Counted from the first letter of the stretch, positions 41,490-51,199 are shown. The stretch: 54,004 nt of DNA from Clostridia bacterium (GCA_017428385.1 JAFRQX010000029.1:1-54004), one strand, 5' to 3'. Translations and numbers: made by a program. The notes: generated by a model from the letters alone, not told the origin.

Positions 41490-41561
41490 TCAGATTTGTA
41501 AAAAGGGCAAAGCTGTATCGTACATATTTATACTTGAAATTCATCTTTTTTTCAAATCTGA
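41490..41561 (-). promoter_or_regulatory. Promoter of the PAS regulator bracketed by an inverted repeat
   Basis: Minus-strand TTGAAA (41555-41550), 17-base spacer, TATAAA (41532-41527). TCAGATTTG (41490-41498) and CAAATCTGA (41553-41561) are perfect inverted arms, extendable to about 15 bases with one mismatch through a poly-A side. One arm covers the -35, the other lies downstream of the start point. Confidence 0.65.
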
Positions 41562-41596
41562 CCAGTACGCTTCCCTGCAGCCCCATAATATACGGA

Positions 41597-43240
41597 TCAG
41601 CCCGTGTATGCCTGCTGCCGCTGGATACCCTTCCGGATTTTCCCGCTGATGGTCTTCGGCATTTCCTTCGCGAATTCAATCAGGCGGACCCATTTATACT
41701 CAGCCAGCCTTCCGTTGCAGAACTCCTTAATTTCATGTTCCAGCTCCCTTGTAGGCGTGTATTCCTGTCCGGGCACAATGACCGCCTTGATGGCCTGTCC
41801 CCGGAGCGGATCCGGCACGCCAATCACGCTGCATTCCGCCACGGCGGGATGCTCCAGCAGCACATTTTCCACCTCATAGGGACCCACACGGTATCCACCG
41901 GTCTTGATGATGTCGTCAAATCGTCCCTGAAACCAGTAGCGGCCGTTTTCATCCCTGCAGGCCGCGTCGCCCGTATGATACACTCCGCCGCGCCATACAC
42001 GACGATATTGTTCCTCATGATCCAGGTAGGCTGTGAACACACCGGTCTGCTTTCCCGGTTCCTCCGGTACAATCACGACCTCTCCCGTCTCATTCACCCC
42101 CGCAGGCTGTCCCTGCTTGTTGCGAAGTTCAATATGGTAGAAGGGAGACGGCATTCCCATGGAGCCTTCCACGGCTTTGCACCCTTTGAAATTGGCGAGC
42201 AGCAGGGTCGTTTCCGTCTGGCCGTATCCCTCGCAGAGTTCCAGCCCCGTGCGCTCCGTAAACCGATGGAACACCTCCGGCGCCAGCATTTCTCCCGCTG
42301 TGGAGGCGTGCTTCAGCGTCGGCATGTCGGGAATGCCCTTCCGGACCAGGTAGCGGTACACGGTCGGCGGCGCGCAGAAAGAGGTTACCCCGTATTTGTT
42401 GATGATATGGGTCAGCTGCTTCGGTTCGAAATTGTCAAAGTCATAAACCATCACGGCGCTGCCCACCAGCCACTGGCCGTAAAGTTTTCCCCAGGAGGCC
42501 TTGGCCCAGCCTGTTTCCGCCACGGTAAAGTGAAGCCCGTTATCCTCCGCCTGCTGCCAGTATTTCGCGGTCACAATGTGCGCCAGCGGATAACTGAAAC
42601 TGTGAATAACGCCTTTCGGATAACCTGTGGTTCCGGAAGTGAAATACAGGATCATCGGATCGTCTGCCTTCGTGGGAATCCGTTCCATTGTATCCGGCGC
42701 CGCCTGCATGGCTTCCGTAAGGTTTTCAAAGCCTTCCGCGTCCGCCTGCACACACCAGAGTTTAGCACCCAGGCCCGACTCTTTCAGTGCTTCCCGCACT
42801 TTATCCGACACCAGGTTCTGGGCGGTGCAGACAACGGCCTTTACACGGGACGCCTTCAGACGGTAGACGAGATCGCTGACCGTCAGCATATGGGTCACCG
42901 GGATCATCACTGCCCCCAGCTTATGCAGGGCTATTGCCGCAAACCAGTATTCATAGTGGCGTTTGAGGATCAGCATCACCCGGTCTCCCTGTCCGATGCC
43001 GGCCTTCCGGAATACATTGGCCATCTGATTGCTGCAACACCGGATCTCTGAAAAAGTGAAGAGATGCTCTTCCCCTTCGGCGTTGCACCATACCAGCGCC
43101 CGCTTGTCCGGAGTTTCCTCCGCGATCCGGTCGACCACGTCATAACCGAAGTTGAAATTCTCAGGATAATCCAGCCTGATCTCCTTCAGCATCCCGTTTT
43201 CATCGGTTATTTCATGGCAGAATTTCTGATATATGCTCAT
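41597..43240 (-). CDS. AMP-forming acyl-CoA synthetase (medium-chain/acetyl-CoA synthetase-like)
   Basis: 547 residues of the ANL superfamily. P-loop-like motif [14 protein letters not shown]5 motif EGYGQTETT, hinge region [23 protein letters not shown] (Asp, Lys), and the C-terminal catalytic Lys in ISGKIRKG. It joins a carboxylic acid to CoA through an acyl-AMP. The length and motifs fit the medium-chain acyl-CoA synthetase group. It overlaps accA by 4 bases, as the last gene of the fatty-acid operon, which is unusual; it may supply acyl primers or recycle free fatty acids. Confidence 0.87.
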   Translation of the reverse strand: MSIYQKFCHEITDENGMLKEIRLDYPENFNFGYDVVDRIAEETPDKRALVWCNAEGEEHLFTFSEIRCCSNQMANVFRKAGIGQGDRVMLILKRHYEYWFAAIALHKLGAVMIPVTHMLTVSDLVYRLKASRVKAVVCTAQNLVSDKVREALKESGLGAKLWCVQADAEGFENLTEAMQAAPDTMERIPTKADDPMILYFTSGTTGYPKGVIHSFSYPLAHIVTAKYWQQAEDNGLHFTVAETGWAKASWGKLYGQWLVGSAVMVYDFDNFEPKQLTHIINKYGVTSFCAPPTVYRYLVRKGIPDMPTLKHASTAGEMLAPEVFHRFTERTGLELCEGYGQTETTLLLANFKGCKAVEGSMGMPSPFYHIELRNKQGQPAGVNETGEVVIVPEEPGKQTGVFTAYLDHEEQYRRVWRGGVYHTGDAACRDENGRYWFQGRFDDIIKTGGYRVGPYEVENVLLEHPAVAECSVIGVPDPLRGQAIKAVIVPGQEYTPTRELEHEIKEFCNGRLAEYKWVRLIEFAKEMPKTISGKIRKGIQRQQAYTG

Positions 43241-44034
43241 ACTGACTCCTTCATCACCGCAGCGGCACCGATTTTGCGGAACCTGTCATAGCGTTTCCCC
43301 ACCAGCTCCGCGTCCCTTGCCAGCACTTCCAGCTCTTCCTTCAGCAGGCCGCGGATCCGTTCGTAGAATGCCTTCTCCCCGATTTCCTTTTCAGAGAGGA
43401 TCTTCTCGATGACCCCCAGGTTCCGGGCGTCCTCCGCCGTCAGTTTCAGGCTTGCTGCCGCTGTTTCCGCCTTGGCGGAATCCTTCCAGAGAATGCTGGC
43501 GCAGCCTTCCGGGGAAATGACCGAATAAACCGCGTTCTGGAGCATCCATACCCGGTCCGCCACCGCCAGCGCCAGGGCGCCGCCGCTGCCGCCTTCTCCG
43601 ATCAGGATCGAAATAACCGGCACGCAAAGCGTGGACATTACCATCAGGTTTTCCGCGATGGCCTGTCCCTGTCCCCGCTCCTCCGCGCCGATTCCGCAGT
43701 ATGCCCCGGAGGTATCAATAAAGCAGATCACCGGCCGTCCGAACTTTTCCGCCTGCTCCATCAGCCGCAGCGCCTTGCGGTAGCCTTCCGGATTCGGAGC
43801 GCCGAAATTCCGCCAGGTCCTCTCCTTCGCCGTGTGTCCCTTCTCAATGGCAATGACTGTCACGGGGCTGCCCTCCAGACGGGCGATTCCACCGACAATG
43901 GCAGGATCATCCGCATACCGCCGGTCTCCGTGGAATTCGATAAACCCCTTGAAAATATGCCTGATATAATCCAACCCGGTCGGCCGGTCGTTATTGCGGG
44001 CAATCCTGACCCGCTTGTAAGCTGCATCGCTCAT
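43237..44034 (-). CDS. accA: Acetyl-CoA carboxylase carboxyltransferase subunit alpha
   Basis: 265 residues of the crotonase-fold carboxyltransferase. Signatures are [37 protein letters not shown] and [20 protein letters not shown], the last forming oxyanion holes. With AccD it transfers carboxyl from biotin to acetyl-CoA to make malonyl-CoA. It is short at the N-terminus compared with E. coli AccA (about 319), as in other Clostridia. The start overlaps the accD stop by one base. Confidence 0.95.
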   Translation of the reverse strand: MSDAAYKRVRIARNNDRPTGLDYIRHIFKGFIEFHGDRRYADDPAIVGGIARLEGSPVTVIAIEKGHTAKERTWRNFGAPNPEGYRKALRLMEQAEKFGRPVICFIDTSGAYCGIGAEERGQGQAIAENLMVMSTLCVPVISILIGEGGSGGALALAVADRVWMLQNAVYSVISPEGCASILWKDSAKAETAAASLKLTAEDARNLGVIEKILSEKEIGEKAFYERIRGLLKEELEVLARDAELVGKRYDRFRKIGAAAVMKESV

Positions 44035-44891
44035 CAGACTGCCCTCCCGTCATGCATCTGCAGGATATCAGCCAGGTATTGTTTCTGGGCTGACCGGGGC
44101 ACAATGCTGTCCACAAAACCGTGCTCCAGCACAAACTCCGCCGTCTGGAATCCTTCTGGAAGGGGTTTCTTTGTGGTTTGCTCAATCACCCTTGCTCCGG
44201 CAAAGCCCACCGTCGCGCCGGGCTCCGCCAGGATGATATCGGCTTCCATGGCAAAGCTGGCCGTGACCCCGCCCGTCGTGGGATCCGTCAGCACGGCAAT
44301 ATACAGAAGTCCCGCGTCACTGTGCCGTTTCACCGCCGCGCTGGTCTTGGCCATCTGCATCAGGGATAAAAGTCCTTCCTGCATCCGGGCGCCGCCGGAG
44401 ACGGTGAATCCGACCACGGGCAGCCGGTACTGCACAGCATATTCAAACAGCGAGGTGATTTTCTCCCCGACAGCGCTTCCCATGCTGCCCATCATAAAGT
44501 AGGATTCCATAACGAACAGGCAGCATCTCTGATTTCCGATCATGGCCGTGCCGCAGACAATGGCTTCCTTTTCACCACTGGCCGCACGGACTGTCTCAAT
44601 CTTTTCCCTGTAACCCGGAAAGTTCAGCGGGTTATCCGAATGCATTCCGGAAAACAGTTCCCGGAAGCTGTCCTTGTCCGCGATCATCTGGATGCGCTGC
44701 CGTGCCTTCATCCGGAAATGATATCCGCAGGCGCAGACAAGGTCATTAGCCCACAGGCGGCTCAGGGGAATCTCCTTATGGCAGTTGGGGCACTTCTTTT
44801 CAGGCTCGCCGGCATCGCGCTGGACAGGGGCGGACGTGCGGCCGCCTTCCTCCAGCTCGTTCATGGGTTTCATAAAATTCAACAATGCCAT
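44034..44891 (-). CDS. accD: Acetyl-CoA carboxylase carboxyltransferase subunit beta
   Basis: 285 residues from ATG 44891 (AGGTG five bases upstream, inside the accC end). The N-terminal zinc ribbon is CPNC (about 34-37) and CACG; the crotonase core has [15 protein letters not shown] and [16 protein letters not shown]. It pairs with AccA. The gap to accC is 4 bases. A longer reading to 44996 would run into accC and has no ribosome site. Confidence 0.95.
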   Translation of the reverse strand: MALLNFMKPMNELEEGGRTSAPVQRDAGEPEKKCPNCHKEIPLSRLWANDLVCACGYHFRMKARQRIQMIADKDSFRELFSGMHSDNPLNFPGYREKIETVRAASGEKEAIVCGTAMIGNQRCCLFVMESYFMMGSMGSAVGEKITSLFEYAVQYRLPVVGFTVSGGARMQEGLLSLMQMAKTSAAVKRHSDAGLLYIAVLTDPTTGGVTASFAMEADIILAEPGATVGFAGARVIEQTTKKPLPEGFQTAEFVLEHGFVDSIVPRSAQKQYLADILQMHDGRAV

Positions 44892-44895
44892 TTCG

Positions 44896-46203
44896 TCACC
44901 TGTTTCCCATAAAAGATAAATCGTAATTGCCGGAAATAAAGCGTTCATCCTCCACAATCCGGAGCTGTTCCACGATATTCGTCTGGATTCCGTCAATCAC
45001 CAGCTCGCAGAGAGCCGCCCGCATCTTTCGCAGGGTTTCCTCCCTGGTTTTGGCGAAAACAATCAGCTTGCCCAGCAGCGAATCATAATACGGCGAAACC
45101 ACCGTCCCCTGGATGAGGCAGGTATCAAAGCGTACCGAGGGGCCGCCCGGTACATGAAGCATTTTCAGCATTCCACAGCTTCCCGCGTTGATCCGGCATT
45201 CCACAGCGGATCCGGTCATCCGGATGTCTTCCTGGGTGATGTTCAGCGGGATACCCGCCGCGATACGGATCTGCCACTTGACCAGGTCAATGCCGGTCAG
45301 CATCTCCGTGACGCAGTGTTCCACCTGCAGGCGGACGTTCATTTCCATAAACCAGAAGTTTCCTTCCCGGTCCAGCAGGAACTCCAGCGTTCCCGCGCCC
45401 ACATAGCCGATCTTTTTGACCGCGTCCACCGCCAGCTCAATCATCTTTCTGCGCTGCTCCTCGCTGACCGCGGGAGACGGGGTTTCCTCCAGCAGCTTCT
45501 GGTTCCGCCTCTGCAAGGAGCAGTCCCTGTCTCCCAGGCACACGGCGTTCCCGTGCTCATCCGCCAGGATCTGCAGTTCCACATGCCGGGCCGGGAAGAT
45601 GTATTTCTCCAGATAGACTTTGCCATCACCAAAGGCGCTGACAGCCTCCGCCGTTGCCTGCAGATAGGCGTCCTCCAGTTCGTCTGCCCCGTGAATCAGC
45701 CGGATTCCCCGGCCGCCTCCGCCCGCGCAGGCCTTCAGCATCACCGGATAGCCGATCCGGGCTGCCGCTTTCCTGGCTTCCTCCACGGATGTTACCGCCT
45801 TGGTACCGGGAATCACCGACAGTCCCGTATCCCGGATCAGTTCCTTCAGCACCGCCTTATCACTGAGCCGCTCCATGCTTTCGGGATCCGGGCCGATAAA
45901 GACCAGCCCGTTCTTCCTGCACAGGCGGGCAAAATGCGCGTTCTCCGACAGGAAACCGTAGCCGGGATGGATTGCCTGGGCTCCTGCCAGGATGGCGGTA
46001 CTGATGATCTGGTTCTCGTTCAGGTAGCTGCCGGAGGCTTCCGCCCCGCCGATGCAGTAGCTCTGATCCGCCAGCGCCACATGCAGGGCGTTCCGGTCCT
46101 CCTCGGAGTAGACAGCCACCGTGGCCACGCCCATCTCCTTGCAGGCCCGGATAATCCGGACAGCGATTTCCCCGCGGTTGGCAATCAGTATTTTTGAAAA
46201 CAT
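44896..46203 (-). CDS. accC: Biotin carboxylase
   Basis: 435 residues. ATP-grasp enzyme that carboxylates the biotin on AccB. N-terminal ILIANRGEIAVRIIRAC, glycine-rich lid KACAGGGGRGIR, catalytic EMNVRLQVEHCVTEM (Glu, Arg, and the bicarbonate site). The usual final segment is slightly shorter than the E. coli protein (449). The start lies 3 bases after the fabZ stop. Confidence 0.96.
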   Translation of the reverse strand: MFSKILIANRGEIAVRIIRACKEMGVATVAVYSEEDRNALHVALADQSYCIGGAEASGSYLNENQIISTAILAGAQAIHPGYGFLSENAHFARLCRKNGLVFIGPDPESMERLSDKAVLKELIRDTGLSVIPGTKAVTSVEEARKAAARIGYPVMLKACAGGGGRGIRLIHGADELEDAYLQATAEAVSAFGDGKVYLEKYIFPARHVELQILADEHGNAVCLGDRDCSLQRRNQKLLEETPSPAVSEEQRRKMIELAVDAVKKIGYVGAGTLEFLLDREGNFWFMEMNVRLQVEHCVTEMLTGIDLVKWQIRIAAGIPLNITQEDIRMTGSAVECRINAGSCGMLKMLHVPGGPSVRFDTCLIQGTVVSPYYDSLLGKLIVFAKTREETLRKMRAALCELVIDGIQTNIVEQLRIVEDERFISGNYDLSFMGNR

Positions 46204-46206
46204 GAT

Positions 46207-46623
46207 TTACTCTCCTGTAATCGCAACGGAGAACTCCGCGGATACGCAGAGCCTCCCGTCCACGGTCACCGTACCCTCTGCAAAATAAAAAGGATGTTTG
46301 ACCCTCTTGATCCGGCATTGTGTTTCCACCCGGTCTCCCGGCTTTACGGGAGACCGGAATTTCACATTGTTGAGTCCTGTATAAACCGGCAGCTTTCCGC
46401 CGCTCATCGCGTCCTGCAGCAGCACGCAGGCGGACTGCGCCAGGATCTCACAGAGAATCACCCCGGGCACAATGGGATTGCCGGGAAAATGCCCTTTCAG
46501 GAAAAACTCATCCCCGCGCACGGTATAATGCCCGACCGCGGCTCCGTCCCGGTTTTCCACGTCGTCCAGCAGGAGCAGGTTTTCCCGGTGAGGCAGTATC
46601 CGCATGATTCCTTCCCTGTTCAC
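46207..46623 (-). CDS. fabZ: 3-hydroxyacyl-ACP dehydratase FabZ
   Basis: 138 residues, hotdog fold. Catalytic His45 in GHFPGNPIVPGV and Glu59 in LCEILAQSA. It removes water from 3-hydroxyacyl-ACP in each elongation round. No FabA or FabM is visible, so how unsaturated chains arise is not shown in this window. It lies 5 bases after accB, in the usual clostridial order accB-fabZ-accC-accD-accA. Confidence 0.95.
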   Translation of the reverse strand: MNREGIMRILPHRENLLLLDDVENRDGAAVGHYTVRGDEFFLKGHFPGNPIVPGVILCEILAQSACVLLQDAMSGGKLPVYTGLNNVKFRSPVKPGDRVETQCRIKRVKHPFYFAEGTVTVDGRLCVSAEFSVAITGE

Positions 46624-46628
46624 AGCCT

Positions 46629-47051
46629 TTACCTCCTGATCCGGAACAACTCCGTGCCGTATTCCACGACCTGGCCGTTGGTCACGCAGACTTCCGAGAT
46701 CACCCCGTCGTCTTCGGCGACGATCTCGTTCATCAGCTTCATGGCTTCAATAATGCAGAGGGTCTGTCCCTTGTTCACGGAATCCCCCGCTTTCACATAG
46801 GATTCCGCCTTCTCCGCCGGAGCCGCATAAAACACGCCGACAATCGGGGATTTCACGCTGATATAGTCCTTATTTTCCGGAGCCGCCTGTACAGCGGGAA
46901 CCGTTTCCTGCACAGCAGACAGGCTGCCGGTCCCCTGCACAGGAGCGGACCGTTCCAGGCGCACCTTGCTGTCCCCGATCGTCATTTCCAGCCCGGTCAG
47001 TCCCAGTTCCTTCATCAGTCCGGCATATTTGCGAATCTCTGTTTCCTTCAT
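46629..47051 (-). CDS. accB: Biotin carboxyl carrier protein
   Basis: 140 residues. A helical N-terminus, an Ala/Pro/Val linker (about 35-60) and the biotinyl domain (about 62-140) with EAMKLMNE; Lys105 carries biotin. It shuttles carboxyl groups between AccC and AccDA. Start 4 bases after the fabF stop. Confidence 0.95.
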   Translation of the reverse strand: MKETEIRKYAGLMKELGLTGLEMTIGDSKVRLERSAPVQGTGSLSAVQETVPAVQAAPENKDYISVKSPIVGVFYAAPAEKAESYVKAGDSVNKGQTLCIIEAMKLMNEIVAEDDGVISEVCVTNGQVVEYGTELFRIRR

Positions 47052-47055
47052 TTCC

Positions 47056-48294
47056 TTACACCTTTCTGAAAGCCAGGCACGCGTTATGGCCGCCGAATCC
47101 CAGGGAGTTGGAAAGCGCCAGCGTAATCCCGGCTTTGGCTGCCTTATTCGCGGTGCAGTTCAGGTCGCAGGCCTCATCCTGCTCCTTCAGGTTGATGGTG
47201 GGCGGAATGATGCCCTCCTCCAGGGCATAAAGGCAGGCCAGCGCTTCCACCGCACCTGCCGCACCCAGCATATGGCCGGTCATGGACTTGGTGGAACTGA
47301 CCCAGGCTTTCCTGGCCGCTTCCTCTCCCAGCGCCTTTTTGATCACGACGGTCTCGATAGCGTCGTTCATCGGGGTGCCGGTACCGTGGGCGTTGACATA
47401 CACCAGGTCCTTCTCCGTACAGCCGGCTTCCCGCATGGCCTCTTCCATGGCCCGGATGCCGCCGCGGCCTTCCGGATGGGGCGCCGTGATATGGTAAGCG
47501 TCGCAGGTGGAGCCATAGCCGCACACCTCCCCGTAGATCCGGGCGCCGCGCTTTTTCGCGTGCTCGTATTCCTCCAGGATCAGGGCACAAGCGCCTTCGC
47601 CCATTACAAAACCGCCCCTGCGTCTGTCAAAAGGAAGGGAGGCTTCCTCCGGGTTTTCGGCCACAGACAGAGCCTTCATATTGGCAAACCCGGCAATAGC
47701 GGACGGAATAATCGCCGCTTCCGCGCCGCCGGTGACGGCCGCGTCCGCGTATCCGTGGCGGATCAGCCGCATCGCTTCCCCGATCGCATTGGAGCCGGAA
47801 GCGCAGGCAGTCACCGCAGGCATGACGGATCCGCGGCAGTCATGGCGGATGGCAATCATCCCCGCCGCCATATTGCTGATCATCATGGGCACCATCAGCG
47901 GGGAAACCCGGCGGGCGCCCTTTTCCAGCAGCGTGGAATGCTCCTTTTCAAAGGTGCTGATCCCGCCGATCCCCGTACCGAAGATTACGGCAAAGCGATC
48001 CGGATCCACCTTCCCGTCAATGCCGCTTTCGTCCGCCGCCTGCTTTGCGGCTGCCACTGCGAACTGCGCGTACCGGTCTGTCCGGAGCACCTCATTGACC
48101 TCCAGGTATTCATGGGGATCAAAGCCTTTGACTTCAGCAGCCAGTTTTGCCTTGAAATTTTCCGTATCAAAAAGGGTGATGGGCGCGATACCGTTCTTTC
48201 CGCTTTTCATGCCCGCCCAGGTCTCCGCCGCGGTGTTTCCCAGCGGAGTCACCGCACCGATGCCCGTAACTACGACTCTTCTGTATTCACTCAT
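47056..48294 (-). CDS. fabF: 3-oxoacyl-ACP synthase II (FabF)
   Basis: 412 residues from ATG 48294 (MSEYRRVVVTGIGAVTPLG is the family start; an in-frame extension upstream overlaps fabG and is not real). Catalytic triad Cys in VTACASGSNAIGEA, His in VNAHGTGTPMND and His in KSMTGHMLGAAGAVE. It condenses malonyl-ACP with acyl-ACP. With no FabH in the operon, this enzyme may also take part in the first condensation or FabH is encoded elsewhere. Confidence 0.96.
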   Translation of the reverse strand: MSEYRRVVVTGIGAVTPLGNTAAETWAGMKSGKNGIAPITLFDTENFKAKLAAEVKGFDPHEYLEVNEVLRTDRYAQFAVAAAKQAADESGIDGKVDPDRFAVIFGTGIGGISTFEKEHSTLLEKGARRVSPLMVPMMISNMAAGMIAIRHDCRGSVMPAVTACASGSNAIGEAMRLIRHGYADAAVTGGAEAAIIPSAIAGFANMKALSVAENPEEASLPFDRRRGGFVMGEGACALILEEYEHAKKRGARIYGEVCGYGSTCDAYHITAPHPEGRGGIRAMEEAMREAGCTEKDLVYVNAHGTGTPMNDAIETVVIKKALGEEAARKAWVSSTKSMTGHMLGAAGAVEALACLYALEEGIIPPTINLKEQDEACDLNCTANKAAKAGITLALSNSLGFGGHNACLAFRKV

Positions 48295-48305
48295 CCTGTT
48301 TCTCC

Positions 48306-49034
48306 TTACATCGCGATACCGCCGTCCACACGGAGGACTTCGCCGGTAACGTATTTTGCTGTCGCAAGGTATGCCGCGGCTTCCGCCACGTCTTCGGTTT
48401 CCCCCATCCGGCCTAGCGGAATCGCGTTCAGCAGTGGATTGTCCGCCTGGTTTCCGGTCATGTCGGTGGCGATAAACCCGGGCGCAATGGCATTGCAGCG
48501 GATTCCCTTCGGCGCCAGTTCCCGGGCCGCGGACTTGGTCAGGCCAATAAGGCCGGCCTTGGAGGCCGAGTAGTTGCACTGTCCCGCGTTGCCCATGATT
48601 CCCGCCACAGACGTGATATTGATAATGCAGCCTTCCCGGTTCCGGATGAACAGGCCGGCACAGTGACGGATCATGTTGAAAGCGCCTTTGAGGTTGGTAT
48701 CCATTACGGCGTCATAATCCTCTTCCTTCATCATGGCCAGCAGCCCGTCCCGGGTGATGCCCGCGTTGTTGACCAGGATATGCGCCGTTCCGAAATCCGT
48801 TTTGATTTGAGCAACGGTTTCCTTCACGGCCGCGAAATCCGACACATCACACCGGTACGCCCTGGCTTCCACGCCGTACGCTTCTGTGCATGAGCGGCAT
48901 ACATTCTCCGCGGCTTCCATATTGCCGGCGTAAATGACGGCAATGTTCGCTCCCAGTGAAGCCAGCCTGCCGGCGATGGCTTTGCCGATCCCCCGGGAGC
49001 CTCCGGTTACTATGGCTGTTTTTCCTTTCAGCAT
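48306..49034 (-). CDS. fabG: 3-oxoacyl-ACP reductase FabG
   Basis: 242 residues, short-chain dehydrogenase. NADPH motif TGGSRGIG (10-17), NNAG, catalytic Ser (ITSVAG) and YSASK (Tyr, Lys). It reduces 3-oxoacyl-ACP. The start overlaps the fabD stop by 7 bases. Confidence 0.95.
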   Translation of the reverse strand: MLKGKTAIVTGGSRGIGKAIAGRLASLGANIAVIYAGNMEAAENVCRSCTEAYGVEARAYRCDVSDFAAVKETVAQIKTDFGTAHILVNNAGITRDGLLAMMKEEDYDAVMDTNLKGAFNMIRHCAGLFIRNREGCIINITSVAGIMGNAGQCNYSASKAGLIGLTKSAARELAPKGIRCNAIAPGFIATDMTGNQADNPLLNAIPLGRMGETEDVAEAAAYLATAKYVTGEVLRVDGGIAM

Positions 49035-49927
49035 GCTTCCACCTCTGCCAGATATTCTGCCGCATTTGCGGCTCTTACCCCTCCGTCGATCCTTTTGATC
49101 ATGTTACAAAGGGTTTTCCCTGGACCGATCTCGATAAAGGTATCTATTCCATCGGCGATCATATTCCGGATGATCCTTTCCCACTGTACCGGGCTGCAGA
49201 TCTGCCCGGAAAGCAGGCCGGCCGCACTTTCTGTATAGGGCTTTGCCGTCACGTTGGAATAGAGCGTGATTTTCCTTTCCCTGAACGCTGTCTGCGCCAG
49301 CTCTTCCGCAAACGCCCTGGCCGCCTCCCGCATAAAGGGCGAATGGAAAGCGCCTTTCACCTTCAGGGGAATCGCCCGGCCGCCGGCGGTCTTCACATCC
49401 TCCAGAAAGCCTGTCATCTGCGCGCTCAGCCCGGAAACGGTGACCTGCCCCGGACAGTTGAAATTCACTGGATAAACCTCCGGGTACCTGTCACAGATTT
49501 CCTGCACTTCTTCCTGTGTCAGTTTCACAACCGCCGCCATGAACGTGTCAAACTTATCGGCTTCCCGCTGCATGAGCTCTCCGCGCCTGCAGACAAGACG
49601 GAAACCTGTTTCAAGGTCAAATATGCCGCTGACAGTCGCCGCGGCAACCTCTCCCAGGGAAAAGCCCGCCACAGCTTCAGGCGTCACGCCTTTATCCAGC
49701 AGCACAGAGGCTGCCGCCAGTTCCGTCGCAAACAGGCAGGGCTGGGTATTCCGGGTGTCCTTGAGTTCTTCTTCCGTCCCTTCAAAGCACTGGGCGGACG
49801 TTCCGGGGCGAAATCCGTCGCAGACCGCGTAAACAGCTTCCGCGGCGGCGTATTTCTCTGCCAGTTCCTTTCCCATACCCGGATACTGGTCGCCCTGTCC
49901 GGAAAAAACGAATGCTATTTTACCCAT
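49028..49927 (-). CDS. fabD: Malonyl-CoA:ACP transacylase FabD
   Basis: 299 residues. FVFSGQGDQYPGMG at the N-terminus, nucleophile Ser90 in GFSLGE, and catalytic His in GAFHSPFM. It loads malonyl groups onto ACP. It overlaps fabK by 13 bases at its start, a tighter overlap than the other genes in the operon. Confidence 0.95.
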   Translation of the reverse strand: MGKIAFVFSGQGDQYPGMGKELAEKYAAAEAVYAVCDGFRPGTSAQCFEGTEEELKDTRNTQPCLFATELAAASVLLDKGVTPEAVAGFSLGEVAAATVSGIFDLETGFRLVCRRGELMQREADKFDTFMAAVVKLTQEEVQEICDRYPEVYPVNFNCPGQVTVSGLSAQMTGFLEDVKTAGGRAIPLKVKGAFHSPFMREAARAFAEELAQTAFRERKITLYSNVTAKPYTESAAGLLSGQICSPVQWERIIRNMIADGIDTFIEIGPGKTLCNMIKRIDGGVRAANAAEYLAEVEAC

Positions 49928-50859
49928 TGGGCTGCCCTCAGGAGGAGCGGTTCCGCCTCCTCCATCACTTCCTTCACAATTTCAGCCGCCGGCTGTTCTT
50001 TCTTCACCATGGCGGCAATCTGCCCTGAAAGGAAACAACCCTTTTCGTTGTCCCCTTCCTGCACAGCGCGCCGCAGCGCACCTGTGCCCAGGGCTTCCAG
50101 CTCCGCATCCGGCATGCCGCCATATTCCGCCCTGGCATAATCCCTGGCAAAGGGCGTACGCAGGCTGCGGACAGGATGTCCCAGGCGCCTGCCGGTCACC
50201 ATGGTGCAAAGGTCTGTTGCCTTCAGGATTTTCTCCTTATACGCGGGATGAATGCTGCATTCCTCTGCGCTTAAGAACCGGGTACCCATCTGCACCCCGC
50301 AGGCTCCCAGCATAAAGGCCGCGGCAACGCCCCTGCCGTCCGCAATGCCGCCCGCCGCGATTACCGGCAGGTTTGTTGCGTCACAGATCTGTGGCACCAG
50401 CACCATGGTCGTCAGTTCCCCTACATGGCCGCCGCTTTCTCCGCCTTCCGCAATCATGGCGGAAGCGCCGAGCCGGGTCATCAGCTTTGCCAGGGCTACC
50501 GAAGCCACCACCGGGATGACTTTGATACCGGCTTCCAGCCAGTCCTTCATGTACTTGGAAGGATTGCCGGCACCCGTGGTTACCACCTCAATCCTTTCCT
50601 CGGTCACAACCTGTGCCACTTCATCCGCGTAAGGGCTCAGCAGCATAATGTTGACGCCCACCGGCTTTCCGGTCAGCTTCCGGGCTTCCCGGATCTGCTC
50701 CCTGACGTATTCGCCGGGAGCGTTCCCGGCCGCTATGATACCCAGCCCCCCGCCTTTGGACACGGCCGCCGCCAGCTTCCCGTCCGCAATCCAGGCCATG
50801 CCTCCCTGAAAAACCGGATACTCGATCCCGAGCATCTCACAAATTGCCGACTTGATCAT
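49915..50859 (-). CDS. fabK: Enoyl-ACP reductase II (FMN-dependent FabK)
   Basis: 314 residues from ATG 50859 (AGGGA seven bases upstream, inside the acpP end). TIM-barrel flavoprotein: YPVFQGGMAWIADGKLAAAV, GVNIML, VTTGAGNP, EGGESGGHVGELTT and PVIAAGGIADGRG bind FMN. FabK catalyses the last step of elongation and is the usual reductase in Clostridia and streptococci in place of FabI; it is naturally insensitive to triclosan. Only 4 bases separate it from acpP. Confidence 0.94.
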   Translation of the reverse strand: MIKSAICEMLGIEYPVFQGGMAWIADGKLAAAVSKGGGLGIIAAGNAPGEYVREQIREARKLTGKPVGVNIMLLSPYADEVAQVVTEERIEVVTTGAGNPSKYMKDWLEAGIKVIPVVASVALAKLMTRLGASAMIAEGGESGGHVGELTTMVLVPQICDATNLPVIAAGGIADGRGVAAAFMLGACGVQMGTRFLSAEECSIHPAYKEKILKATDLCTMVTGRRLGHPVRSLRTPFARDYARAEYGGMPDAELEALGTGALRRAVQEGDNEKGCFLSGQIAAMVKKEQPAAEIVKEVMEEAEPLLLRAAQWVK

Positions 50860-50863
50860 TTTC

Positions 50864-51085
50864 TTATCCCTGCTTGCTCTGGATGAACTTATCCAGGTCG
50901 TCAATGGTTTCTACTTTCCGGTCCAGTTCAATCTCGATGCCGATTTCGTCTTCCAGGTTCATCAGCAGCTCCACCGTGTCCAGGGAGTCAATTCCCAGCT
51001 CAGCGAATTTGCTTTCAGGTTTGATCTCAGATACATCACACCCGGTCCGTTCAGATACGATTTTTGCGATAGCGTCAAAGTACAT
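50864..51085 (-). CDS. acpP: Acyl carrier protein
   Basis: 73 residues. Phosphopantetheine site GIDSLDTVELLM with Ser34. Acidic helix II and the four-helix layout fit fatty-acid ACP. First gene of the operon acpP-fabK-fabD-fabG-fabF-accB-fabZ-accC-accD-accA-acyl-CoA synthetase. fabH, often the gene before acpP, is absent; the upstream gap holds a promoter with phased repeats, AT repeats and two terminators. Confidence 0.95.
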   Translation of the reverse strand: MYFDAIAKIVSERTGCDVSEIKPESKFAELGIDSLDTVELLMNLEDEIGIEIELDRKVETIDDLDKFIQSKQG

Positions 51086-51139
51086 TTTCCCATTCCTCCG
51101 GAGTTTTTATTCAGGCCGCATTTCGCCGCCCGAAAAAAC

Positions 51140-51193
51140 ATTCTACAGATGGGATGTTCCAAAAAGAGCTACTCAACGTTCCATAACCGTTCC
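51140..51193 (-). promoter_or_regulatory. Putative activator-type promoter of the fatty-acid operon with 11-base phased repeats
   Basis: Minus strand: -10 TAGAAT at 51145-51140; the -35 position (51168-51163) is only CTCTTT. GGAACG occurs at 51193-51188 and 51182-51177, and GGAACA at 51160-51155: spacings of 11 and 22 bases, all on one DNA face. The nearest copy ends 9 bases from the -10. A weak -35 with such repeats suits an OmpR/SARP-type activator. No FapR or FabT box was seen. Confidence 0.45.
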
Positions 51194-51199
51194 CCGATT

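Noticed and set aside
48294..48579. N-terminal extension of FabF by 95 residues
   Set aside because: The added part overlaps fabG in another frame, is Arg/Gly-rich and unlike any FabF. The ATG at 48294 gives the family N-terminus.
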